In this document: in pieces, positions 44,171 through 54,380 of the stretch
Layout: the number at the start of each line of letters is the position of its first letter
Position numbering within the stretch: the stretch's first letter is position 1
From: Zygnema cylindricum
Taxonomy: Eukaryota > Streptophyta > Zygnematophyceae > Zygnematales > Zygnemataceae
Assembly: GCA_037447655.1 (NCBI GenBank)
Contig: JBBHKE010002394.1
Span: forward strand, 197,780-261,374
Length of the DNA: 63,595 bases
Reading direction: 5' to 3'
Translations under genes and position numbers: made by a program
Notes under the pieces: model-generated
What the model was told of the DNA's origin: nothing
Databases searched by the model: none
The model's input: the letters and a program-made list of their open reading frames with translations, nothing else

Positions 44171-45989
44171 TGTATTCTATGTGCTTCATTGCCACACAGA
44201 AATCGGAGGTCCAAAGAAGATAATCTAGATAGTGCCGATTGCTAATTTATATAAACCCAAATGATTTACCCCTTGACAATCAAAACCCCATTACAGCTTC
44301 ACCCTTGTCAAATAAGACTTTCTGTGTGCTCAGTTCCACCACAGAATGCAAAGTTAGAATATGGGTTTTGGATAACATTCCCCACTTTGATTTTCCCTTA
44401 GAAATGCAGCCACCCTGGCAAGCAAACACTTTGACCGACTACACCCCCAAGTAGCCTGGACTCCCCTAAGTCCGCAGCAAAAAAAAATCACTGAAAAACC
44501 CCTGAGTCCACTGAGTGAGTTGATATTAAATGGCAAAGTCTGCTGATTTATATAGGTGCTCTCTGGGAGAGAGATGGCTACCTACCAAAATATTCTAAGT
44601 CCTAAAACCCCTTTTAAAGCCCCCTAGTATTGAGGTACGAACCAATCATATGACTGTACCGTACAAGAAAGTACAGGTACTGGAGTACTTTTTGTACGGT
44701 CTTTGTACCCGCATCGCCATAATGTGACATTTCTCACATCCGGACTTATTATCTCCCGTCGTGGATATCGTATTGAAAAGTAAGCTTTAGTAAGCGTTAG
44801 AAATTTGAGTCTAGGACTTAGAATATTTTTGGAATACCAACTGTTCAATATTCACCAAATTTAGTGTGGATTTTTTGGAGTATCCACACGAATAGTTATC
44901 TTTAAGTAAATTAGTGTGTCGGATCGCCAATGAATGTAGACGTGATAAGAATCACCTGTATTTTAGGGTCTAGATATTATTACTAGACAATTTTGGTCCA
45001 AGTACTTAGATTTTTGTTAGTAGATATTTAGGTGACCCTTGTTTATACGTTTTAGATGTTTTCTAGATCTTTTGAGTATTTAGTTCAATTAGGATTGATC
45101 AATTCGATACAAAATGTACATTCTACACAAGAGTTAAGGAAATGAGAGCATTGAGTGCAGTTTAAGGTGTTTTATGGGTTTTTTAACTCTAATTTGCTTG
45201 TAGTACATGTTTGTTTGGTTGAAAGACCTCTTTCGTTTGGAGTTACATATCTTACACTATAGATCTAGTCTTTTAGGCATTTCTCTTTGGGTTTGCTCCC
45301 GCTAACATGTCTGATAATCGCTCAGCTTCTATTGCAAGTGCTCCTATTAGCCCTAGTGCTCCACCTGCTCCTGCTGGTGCAAGTGTGACTCCTAGTGGGA
45401 GTGGATCACAGCCGAGTCTTAATGCCCATGACCTTCAACAGATCGCGCAATCCTCCTGCGCATTTCTACGTGTCATCGGGAGTGGCGGCGCCAGAAAATG
45501 TGAAGGCGGCCATTCCGAAATCTCGGCTCGCACCACGGCCGTCGATTCAAATCGACTTTTTTATCTGGACCGTCGAAACAAATGTCTGTACTATTTGTCT
45601 CATCCGGTACTTAAAGTACAGCTGATTCTACGTTCTATATTCTTTAACCTAGTTAAATGGAAATATCTAAGTGTAATTGTTTAAATATACATCAAACCCT
45701 ATGCATGCTAGCATTAGTCTTAGACTTAACGGATAACGTTAACGGCTACGGGTGATTTGACGGACAGTAGGTACCAAGATCAATTCCTGGGTACGTCAAA
45801 TACCTTTTTGGTATATCTACCTAATTTACCCGTCTTCTTTAGATGACCTAGGTAGCCATGGCTCTATCTCCCTATCCAGCCTTTAGTGACTACAACAAGT
45901 GTGGGGGCTTAGAGAAGGGAGTTAGAGGCAGACTGCCTCTGCCTTTTTCCTATCCTAATACAGACCTAGAAAATACACAAATCTCAACA
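44171..45989 (-). mobile_element. Copia LTR, element C2, carrying an internal insertion
   Basis: Minus strand start TGTTGAGATTTGTG at 45989, end at 44171 (ATACA). Inserted in the Gypsy leader; GAAC occurs at both junctions as a probable short target duplication. Related to C1 (16751-17951) but about 600 bp longer because 44760-45465 is an unrelated insert. Hairpin at 45755-45801. Confidence 0.75.
44760..45465 (+). other. Unidentified insert with a start-codon-proximal frame
   Basis: Absent from the related LTR C1. It is a T/A-rich region resembling a 5' UTR, followed by ATG at 45307 and a Ser/Ala/Pro-rich peptide (MSDNRSASIASAPISPSAPP..., ending LNAHDLQQIAQS at about 45450) that runs into LTR sequence. 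Could be the 5' end of a gag-like or host gene captured by truncation; family not recognised. Confidence 0.4.
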
Positions 45990-46142
45990 AGTTCCACCTA
46001 TACGGGTCAGTGTGGTCACTTAGTTTCCCTCCAATCTCCTACCATTTCACATTGTGGTTCCACCTACACGGGTCAGAGCACTATCACTGGTCACGACAGT
46101 CGATTTTTGGGTGAGCAAGCTTCTCTGTGGCTTGTTACCAAA
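45990..46142 (-). repeat. Gypsy leader with duplicated segment of about 65 bp
   Basis: GTTCCACCTA(T/C)ACGGGTCAG occurs twice here, and the CAGTGTGGTCACTTAGTTTC block occurs both here (46008) and across the LTR at about 44128. The duplicated unit belongs to the Gypsy 5' leader; the Copia LTR C2 landed in it. Confidence 0.65.
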
Positions 46143-46154
46143 GCTTTGATACCA
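46143..46154 (-). promoter_or_regulatory. tRNA-Met-type primer binding site of the Gypsy element
   Basis: TGGTATCAAAGC on the minus strand, two bases after the LTR end. It differs by one base from TGGTATCAGAGC, the standard plant initiator tRNA-Met primer site. Confidence 0.8.
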
Positions 46155-46156
46155 TA

Positions 46157-47124
46157 TATAATAGGATTTCCTACCTCTCAAAAAATCCCATTTCTACAAC
46201 TAATTTCAACCACACATTTCATTCGTTGAAATACACACATTCACTTTGAAATCACTCACATAACGATCAACTTTTAATTAGAAAAAGCTTCATTCCACAT
46301 GACATTGAGCTTGGTCTCTTGACCTGTTAACTCAACCCTACTTTTGAAGTATTTTCCACTGCTCTCCACTCTTAAATAATTCTATCTCTTAACTACTAAA
46401 ACACTACTTAGTTAGTAATAGATTTCCGTGCAAAATGCCATTGCTCCAATTTGGTATTATTTGCTCAAGACCAACATCAGTCACAATTTCCACAAACTTT
46501 TCCTCAAGAAAAGATGCCTACTTTTCTTTTCAACTTCACCATTTATCCATCATTGCCTTCGACCAGCCAAGCTAGAGTCAACGCTCTGTTGAAAAGGCTT
46601 TTACTTGGGCTAATCATTGATCAGCTAGGACTCAAAATGACCAATGCAAGAACGTGCGAAATCTTTGACAAACTACGTAGCATTTCTAACTAATCAAATA
46701 GTGCCTTTCACTATGTAACATTCACATGCAAAAGTGCCCGCGAATTGAGACGCGACTTCACACGTTTGCGCGTCACAAATTTCACACGCGAAACGACTTA
46801 CGTAATTTACAAAATTTGACTTATGACGTTTCGTCCTACAAATCGTACAAAACGAAACATCATGCGTACCAAACGACTATTAGTACTTTATCGAACATAC
46901 CCGAAAATTCCGCAACTAATTTGACCCTTGACCCGCTACAACGAATACTCATTTATTATTTTGACCTCGCGATGTCGCTAAAATACACCAATCGCTATCA
47001 CTTGTAAAATACAACTCCAAATCGTGCGATTTTTTCGCGAACGTCTACCAAATTCATAACTATATATTCGTGACACTTAAATACCCATTTACGAACAAAT
47101 TTGATCCCTTATTAGTGTTACACA
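46157..47124 (-). mobile_element. Gypsy 5' LTR
   Basis: 968 bp, minus-strand start TGTGTAAC at 47124 to 46157 (end decayed to TTATA where the other copy has TTACA). Directly precedes the primer site and leader. A second, inverted copy at 48940-52089 shares GTTATGAATTTGGTAGA, AGGGTCAAATTAG, AAAGTACTAAT, GTGGTTGAAATT and GGGATTTTCTGAGAG. Confidence 0.85.
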
Positions 47125-48023
47125 TACCATGTGTAAATCTTGCGATTTTTTGTTGGTTCTGTTTCGTGACACGTAGCTTAATCGTCTAGCGTGTCGCGGT
47201 GTATTTTTTTCTGTAGCTGCCAACCCAACTCCAATAGCAACGTTGTCAACTACAAATAAAAATCAAGCGAATGCCTCGAAATGAATACCTGACTGTCAAT
47301 GTTTCCTCCCAGACCTTCGGAGAGTATTGGCAAGATTCTTTGTAATGTTGTTTTGTAAAATATAATTTAAATAACATGATGGTATACATAATTAATTCTT
47401 ATTTCCATTCTACTTTCAAAATATTGCAATACAAGCCATAACCGATCAAATACAACCAATTTTTTTTTCTACGGCTAAACACTGCACACATCGATTAAAC
47501 TTTCATTTGTTTTATTCCAAAATAAATGCAAATTTATCCGTACTATATTCAATTATAGAAATAATTAACATCAAATATCATTAAATTGCAAAACCCTAAA
47601 ACAAAATGATCGTTTTTTCCCCTTCCATTCATCGAGGTTAATGATTCTCATTATAAGTTTATTATTATGTTTTTTGTTATAATTATTATCATTGTTACTC
47701 TTATTCTTATTATTCCTCTTATCATTATTACTCTTGTTGTTATTATTACTCTTATTGTGAATGCAATTATTATTGTTATTATTATAACTACGTATTTTAC
47801 ATATTTGTAAAATATGTCGATGGATCGAAATATTTAACAAAAAAATATTGAAGAATCTTACAATTGGTAAACATAACCATAAGAAAAATCATAAATAGGA
47901 TTAAAACACAAAGAGATAGCACTTCCAGCAAAAAACAATATTGTTCATCGGAATATTTTCTCCCAATACCAATGCGCACAACAATAAGTTATTATGTCTC
48001 TCAACTGATTTCTTCATCTATTA
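47125..48023. other. Intergenic AT-rich sequence with ATT/ATC microsatellite
   Basis: Imperfect (TTA/TTG/TCA) trinucleotide repeats at about 47655-47795. The Asn/Lys-rich minus-strand frame across it is compositional. No gene. Confidence 0.6.
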
Positions 48024-48277
48024 GGGGGTGTGCCCATATGTTGAAGTATCAGGTTGTTTTTTGTCGTCTTCCTTCAAAATACAGCCCGCAACGAGAAAAC
48101 TTTCGCCGTACGAAAAAATTGTGAAAACCACAGTTAGCCTGAGTTTGTATCGAGGCAGTGAAGCGATATTAGCTACAGTCAGAGTCAAAGACGATCCTCG
48201 ATATTCGACACATTTAAGCGCACGTAATGTATCATAAAGTAGAATACGGAACTGTACTTTAAATGGGGGGGCGTACG
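48024..48277. mobile_element. Short PIF/Harbinger-like element H6
   Basis: Left TTA then GGGGGTGTGCCCATATG; the right side AAATGGGGGGGCGTACGC is a decayed inverse. Interior start resembles H2 (GTATC, TTTGTCGTCTT, TTTCGCCGTACG). About 250 bp, a deletion form. Confidence 0.5.
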
Positions 48278-48405
48278 CTATTTTCAAACGATGGCCCAAT
48301 TTCGCACGAAATAAACCTGAGGGACAAATATTATTCGCGCAAAATTTGACGCCTTGCGTCCGTCATGTCGTGCTGGCTCTTGTAGGAAAACTGGAAGCAC
48401 AAGTA

Positions 48406-48621
48406 CACTGCCAATCGTTATTAGCGTGTAAGTTTTTTTAGCGTATACGAATAATTAGCGTTGTTTATGCTAATTGCGAATTTGAAAATTTTCGAAGAAA
48501 TCGTCTATTCTAATTAGGAATTAGGGTTTTTTTAAATAGTGTGGATAATTGTATTTGAGAATAAAAAAAAAAAAAAGCGGGACCGAATTAGCGTACACAA
48601 CGCTAATAACGATTGGCGGTG
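48406..48621. mobile_element. Small TA-flanked element, GCC-end type
   Basis: 216 bp with ends CACTGCCAATCGTTATTAGCG and inverse, TA on both sides. The homologous sequence near 53195-53225 lacks the insert (GCACGGTTCAGTACAGTACAC), giving an empty site. Related to 22385-22574. Confidence 0.9.
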
Positions 48622-48648
48622 TACTGTACAGTACACAATATTGCAGTA

Positions 48649-48711
48649 CACCGCCAATCGTTATTAGCGTGTAAGTTTTTTTAGCGTATACGAATAATTA
48701 GCGTGGTTTAC
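48649..48711. mobile_element. Truncated second copy of the small TA-flanked element
   Basis: CACCGCCAATCGTTATTAGCG onwards is identical to the start of the element at 48406 for about 60 bp, then stops at a junction with Harbinger-like sequence. Confidence 0.8.
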
Positions 48712-48939
48712 TGGCCACAGTGTCATTTCACGCAAAGTTGAAAAATTTGCGAAGGTAAAAATCTGCGAAATTATGGTGGCCGGAAAGGAGAGGTTTACGA
48801 CTTTACGCAAAGGCATGTACAGCCACGGCTGCAAGACTGTATATATACAATGTCACGCAATGACATGCGACGTGCCATATCGTTTCAAACATTACAATGT
48901 GTCTTGCGACGCTTCAAAAAGTTACAAAAAATACGGTGC
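48712..48939. mobile_element. Internal fragment of a Harbinger-like element
   Basis: Matches the interior of H4 at about 52690-52920 (GAGAGGTTT, TTTGCGAAGGT, GCAAAGGCATGT, CTTGCGACGCTTCAAAAAGTT). Both termini are missing. Confidence 0.75.
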
Positions 48940-49031
48940 TGTGTAACAGTAATAATGGATCGAACTTGGTTATAAAAGCGTATTTAAGGGTTAGGAATAT
49001 AAAGTTATGAATTTGGTAGATGTCCGCGTAA

Positions 49032-49773
49032 GGGTGCGTCTATGTGTGACAAAGTAAGGGTTTTTTCTGTCGTTTTCCAGTAAAACTTAGAGCCGTACCG
49101 CGTAAGTTTTAACCTTACAAAAAAATAGAATAAAAAAAGTATATTTTGCGTCATCATTGAATTTAGGATGTACTACATGTTGTCGTCTTGTGTTCTTCGA
49201 CCCACGGCCACGCCAATAAACGTCAATTTCAAACTTTTCTTTAAAGTACAAGGCCGATGTGTTTTAAACAAAGTATTTTTCAAAAACAAATAGGAACACC
49301 TATTCGCAAGTGTAAATTTTTTTACAAAAATTTCAAATGAATTCAAGCGATGGGGAAAGGTACACTATTTGTTATGTTTTGTCCTTTTGCGTCCATCAAA
49401 GTACACAATTTGTTGTGTTTTGTCGCGTTTCCTAGGGTATGGACATTTTTATTCGAGGGGTTTGAAAATTCCGATGCCATTTAACAAAATCCTGGGAAAT
49501 CTCTGAGGGCGCCCCAGCAAGTCGCACACGCCGCTTCTCTCACGCAGCCTCGCATTCTCGCGACGTTGAAGGCAATTTTTTACAATTTGGAGCGTTATCA
49601 CAGATTGTATACTGTAGACAGCCGTCACGGGCATTCTCAGCGTATACAATCGTCACGCCCTTAAGTGACAACTTCGTTTGGTACACATAGGGACACCCGA
49701 AATCCGGGTCCGCCGAATCTAAGCTTAAAAACAAAAAAAAATCTCAAAGTTTGAAGTACATAGAGACGCACCC
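49032..49773. mobile_element. PIF/Harbinger-like non-autonomous element H3
   Basis: GGGTGCGTCTATGTG at the left, ACATAGAGACGCACCC at the right, TAA duplications at 49029-49031 and 49774-49776. The other Gypsy LTR copy shows the unoccupied site. 742 bp, non-coding, inverted relative to H1. Confidence 0.9.
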
Positions 49774-50024
49774 TAAGAATCGCGCGATTTAAAGTTTTAA
49801 TTCAAAAGATATACCGATGGGTGTATTTAGGTGACAGCGCGGGGTCACACTAAACAGTGGGTATCATTGAAACGGGTTAAGGGTCAAATTAGTACAAAAA
49901 ATTTGCGTGTATGTTTTATAAAGTACTAATGAAACATTTAGTCGTTTAGTGCGCACGATGGTTTGTTTCACACAATTTTAAGTACGAAACGTCAATTTCA
50001 CTTGTCATGCGCATCGTGTTGGTA

Positions 50025-50285
50025 GCTCGCGCGCACGATACCATGCCCGCACGCGCGATATTCGGCGCGCGCGCACAATATAATGCACGGACCCGCGATA
50101 TTATGAATGCACGCGCGATATTTCTCATGCACGCGTAGTATTTCTCACGCACGCGCAGTATTTCTCACGCACGCGCAGTATTTCTCACGCACGCGCAGTA
50201 TTTCGCATGCACGCGCGGTTTTATGCATACACGCGCGATTTTAGGCATATACACACGATTTTGGCACGCGTGCATAATTTTCGTT
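50025..50285 (+). repeat. GC-rich tandem repeat, 20-bp unit
   Basis: About ten units around ATTTCTCACGCACGCGCAGT, degenerating at both ends, in an otherwise AT-rich region. Part of the insert in the second Gypsy LTR. Confidence 0.85.
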
Positions 50286-50299
50286 TGCACGTGCGTTTC

Positions 50300-51440
50300 A
50301 CGCAGGTTCATCTATTTACATGTTTCGATGAAAAGTACTAATTTCGTGCTAGACGTTTCGTTTCGTACGCAGGTACACACTTTTCGAGTATTTCGTGCGA
50401 TACCTTTTATTTCGTGCGTAGGTACTACGATTTCGAAGTATGGACGTGGAGGATTGTTTGGAGGCGAATCGCAATTTCCGGGCGACGCTTCGATACACCA
50501 TTTATTTATTTATTTAAGTCGCGAACCCATGTAGGTTCGCGCGCACATGTAGTTAGCGAGGGTTTTTACCCTTCGACGGTTGATTTTGTCAGGTGTACGG
50601 CAGACGATGTTGGTCGCCTATTGGACAACATCTTAAGTAGTTTCATGAATGTAAAGTAGACTAGACGTAGGCTAATTTTGCTTAGGCCTAGCGTAGCTCT
50701 TACTTAGCCTAATTCTCAGACTTAGAGAATTTAACTTTAGGACAAGAATTTTCTCTTGGCAGCGAAGCTTTTCTCTTGCTCTCACTCTCACCGATTGCTC
50801 ACGTGTCTTTGTTCTCCTTGCTAGCTAGCTGTAGAGGCTAGATAGAGTAAGACTATTCTCCTTGTTTTTCTGCCCTCGTTTTTAATCCACACGGCCTAAG
50901 GCCACGTCCGGAGGTTTCCCTCCAAAGTTTGTCATTTAGTGGGAATGTGAGATTGGAGATCGTGAGAGAGCACATCTGGACCTTGCTGTGCCTTCCTCGG
51001 GGAGCTTGACGGTTTGGTTGTGTGTGTGTGTGTCTTGTTTGTATTTCGGTTGGCTTGAAAGGAGTGTATTTTTGATCGGATTTGGATTTTCCCTTGTTTC
51101 GGTTGGAATATTTCTTGCTTTGCTGTCGTAACGAGATAACTCTTGTAGAGAATGTGGTAAAGACCAGAGAGCCTATTGGCTACCTTTTGGCTTAGCATAG
51201 ATTATTGGGTCCACTCACGTAGGGGAGTATTCTTCCCCTTCTCTCTTTACACTACACTCTAGGGGAGTATTCTTCCCCTTCTCTCTTTAGGTCATTTTCA
51301 CCTTTATTCCTTCTCATGTTGTATATATTTTTTGACTTTTCATATTTAAGTTTGTTGGTATATATGTTTGTGAGCATGACTTTGCTGGTTGTGATGCATC
51401 TTTGCTTGCTTCTCGCTCATGCACGACACACTTAATGGAA
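50300..51440 (+). other. Insert in second Gypsy LTR, LTR-like
   Basis: Contains another copy of a motif from the surrounding LTR (AAAAGTACTAATTTCGTGC...GTTTCGTTTCGTACG), then sequence with a (TG)n run near 51020 and two direct copies of AGGGGAGTATTCTTCCCC (51211 and 51262). May be a second LTR or leader fragment; no coding domain seen. Confidence 0.35.
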
Positions 51441-52089
51441 TTTCGTAGGTAGTTTCGCGTGCAAAAAATTTTAACGCACCTTCGTGCGAAGTCGTGTTTT
51501 CGTTTGGCGTGCACTTTTGCACGTAAATGTTATGCAGTGAAACGTAGCGTTTGATTGGTTGGTAAATGCAACGTAATTAGTAAGAGATTTCGCACGTTTG
51601 TGCATTGGTCAGTCTGAAACCTTGCTGATCAATGATTGGCCAAGGTAAAACCTGTTGAACCAAGCGTTGACTCTAGCTTGGCTAGTCCAGGGCGATGATG
51701 GATAAATAGTGGAGTCTAAGAGAAGAGTATACATCTTTTCCTTTGGAAAAGTTTGTGGAAATTCTGACTGATCTTGCTCTTGAGCGATTAACCAAATTGG
51801 AGCAATGTCATTTTTGCACTGGAATCTCTTATTAACTAAGTAGTGTTTTAGTAATTAAGAGATGTAATTATTAAGAGTCGAGAGTACTCAAAAACAGTGT
51901 ACAAGAAGGGTTGAGCCACGAGGGCAAGAGACCAAGCTAATGTTATGTGGACAAAAGCTTCTTCAAATTTAAAGTTTATCCTTATGTGAGTGCTTTCCTA
52001 TGTGGATGTGTATTTTCCAATGTTTGGAATGTGTGGTTGAAATTGGTTGTAGTAATGGGATTTTCTGAGAGATAGGAGATCTGGTTACA

Positions 52090-52262
52090 TGTCGCAAAGA
52101 CAAATTGTACAGGTTGACAGCCGTCACTGGTATTCCGACTTATACAATCGTCACAAAGTTAAGTAACAATTTCGAGTAAACACATAAAGACACTTGAAAT
52201 CCGGGTGCGCTAGATCCGCCCTAAAACAAAAAGTTCCCTAAGTTAGAAGTACATGGGGCAGT
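52090..52262. mobile_element. Right-end fragment of a Harbinger-like element
   Basis: GCAAAGACAAATTGTACAGG, GACAGCCGTCAC and ACATGGGGCAGTA match the right third of H4 and H5. Left part absent. Confidence 0.65.
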
Positions 52263-52311
52263 ACACTTATTTAGTTATTTCCAAACGACGACCCAATTTC
52301 GCACAAAATAA

Positions 52312-53107
52312 GGGTACGGGCCCATGTGGCTAAGTACGGGTATTTTTCTGTTGTTATCATTTGTAACTTAGCCTCGAATTGCCTAAGTTGCATCCTTTGT
52401 AACTTAGCGCCGTACTGCCTAAGTTGCAGCCGTATGTAGAAATCGTACAATTTGCGTCATCCGCCAACTTAGGATGTACAAAAATCTATGATCTTGCGTT
52501 TTTTCGACCCATTGTCACGTCATCTTCAAACTTATCATAAACCACATCAGCGATGTGTTTTAAACTAAGTCAAACAAATAGAAAATCATATTCCAATGTG
52601 TGAAAAGTTTTTAGAAGTTTTTGACGACGAAAAAATTTGCAGGGTTGTTTTTTGTCTGCTTGCATGTTTTACAATTTTTTTTTGCAGGGGTCTCGATGCC
52701 GCAATGTCATTTGACGCAAATTTGAAAAATCTGCGAAGGTGAAAAATTTGCGAAGTCATGGGGGCCAGACAGGAGAGGTTTGCGCAAAGGCATGTCGCAC
52801 AGCCACTGCTGCAAGGCTGCACGTCTAGGATGTCACGCAATGACATACGACATACCAAATCCGCAAATCATTTCAAAAATTACGATGAGTCTTGCGACGC
52901 TTCAAAAAGTTTAGAACAAATACCGTGCGGCAAAGACAAATTGTACACGGTGACAGCCGTCACAGGTATTGTCAACGTATATAATCGTTTCAAACTTAAG
53001 TAACATTTTCAAGTAAACACACACAGACACCTAAAATCTGGGTCCGCCGGATCCGCATTAAAATACAAAGTAAGTTTGCCAAGTTACACATACATAGGGC
53101 CGTATTG
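52312..53107. mobile_element. PIF/Harbinger-like non-autonomous element H4
   Basis: Left end GGGTACGGGCCCATGTG after TAA (52309-52311); right end ACATAGGGCCGTATTG followed by TAA. The flanking sequence (CCAATTTCGCAC...GAGGGACAAATATTATTCGC) is contiguous at 48285-48345, which shows the empty site. 796 bp. Confidence 0.85.
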
Positions 53108-53110
53108 TAA

Positions 53111-53425
53111 GCTTGAGAGACAAATATTATTCGCGCAAAATTTGACGCCTTGCGTCCGTCATTTCGTGCTGGCCCTTGTAGGAAAACTTGGAAACGCACG
53201 GTTCAGTACAGTACACAACATTGCAGTACAATACTTGTAGTTAAATCAAAGACAACGTCGTTAGCACATGGAAGGGCCTCCTCATTTAATGTTCCTCAAG
53301 TAGAACGACAGAAAAGGTTCATGCACTTAAACGAGAGGAAACGCAAATAGAGCCATGTGAAACCCATCTAAGGACAAAAAACCAAACAATACTCTGGGTG
53401 CATGACATGGCACTACAGTCCGGTA
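53111..53425. other. Sequence homologous to 48313-48405, no gene seen
   Basis: ACAAATATTATTCGCGCAAAATTTGACGCC-like block duplicated from or to 48316; remainder is unremarkable. Confidence 0.5.
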
Positions 53426-53624
53426 CACCGTGAATCGCTTTTAGTGTTAATGTTTGTTTAGCCGCTTCAAACATCTTGTGCACACTTGTCGGCCTGAAAA
53501 TCCGACGGTTCTGATTAAAAGAGAAGATTCTCACCTTCCGATTGGTGGTCTCCAATTATAAATCGGACACGTGTGATGTTTTAAGCGGCTATAAAAACAT
53601 CATCAGTAGAAGCGATTCACGGTG
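53426..53624. mobile_element. TA-flanked hairpin MITE, copy 3
   Basis: Ends CACCGTGAATCGCTTTTAGTG and inverse GAAGCGATTCACGGTG with TA on both sides; 199 bp. Confidence 0.85.
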
Positions 53625-53763
53625 TATTGTACTACAACACTGTAGTACAATTTTGCTAGTATTGACACGTACGATTATCGTATTCTTGAAGTTGGAAGAA
53701 GTGTACGATTAATGTGTCGAGTTATTTAGAGCCGGAGCTCTGGCCACACTTGACTTTGAACTA

Positions 53764-53982
53764 CACCGTGTATTGCTATTAAGGTTAAAATGTTTTTTTC
53801 GCCACTTAGAACATCTTATCTCCGTGCACACTTGTCCGATTTTCAATTTGAGACCGCCAATTGGAAGTTGAGAATGTTACCTTCCAATCGCAACCACCAA
53901 ATCACAAATCCGACAAGTGTGTACGGAGAAAAAATGTTTTAAGTGGCAAAAAAAACATTAACACTAATAGCGGTTCATGGTG
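53764..53982. mobile_element. TA-flanked hairpin MITE, copy 4
   Basis: Ends CACCGTGTATTGCTATTA and CACTAATAGCGGTTCATGGTG, TA on both sides, 219 bp. Long inverted arms including ACATCTTATCTCCGTGCACA and its partner. Confidence 0.85.
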
Positions 53983-54380
53983 TAGAGCTGGAGCTGGAAT
54001 TCGAAGTCCAACTGCTAGGATGACGTGAGGATTAGTTTACAAAAGAAAGAATCAAAAGAGTTGAAGATTGACTATCATTGGGTAACGAAAGAAAGAATTA
54101 AAAGACTTTAAGATTAAGCATAAAGAGCTTTTTCTTTCTTGAATTTATCTAATTTTGTTTTTACACATGTAAAAACATTGGCTTGGTGAACAACATTTAC
54201 AGGTACGGATAACGTTTGTTTTTTGTAAAGGACAAATAAACAAGATAATACCAAACCTAATTCATCAATAACAAAGTGTGTACGTAGCAAAATGCTCACA
54301 ACAAAAATACTCTACTAAGAGCCTCAAATCTTACACAATGTACCTTTATTAGAATTGATGTATCTTTGTCACTCAAATTA
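53983..54380. other. Intergenic sequence, no gene seen
   Basis: Contains two tandem copies of AAAGAAAGAATCAAAAGA(G)TT-like sequence near 54040-54110. Otherwise AT-rich. Confidence 0.5.

Larger units (their letters stand above)
48940..52089 (+). mobile_element. Gypsy LTR, inverted second copy, with insertions
   Basis: TGTGTAACAG to GGTTACA. Same LTR as 46157-47124 in the opposite direction. Interrupted by H3 (49032-49773) and by about 1.4 kb between roughly 49995 and 51440 that is absent from the first copy. No primer site or internal region follows its end. Confidence 0.75.

Noticed and set aside
47571-47840. Asn/Lys-rich minus-strand frame
   Set aside because: Encoded by an ATT/ATC trinucleotide microsatellite.
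50025-50285. Regular repeats that might suggest a CRISPR array
   Set aside because: Units are contiguous 20-bp tandem copies without spacers, in a eukaryotic retroelement.
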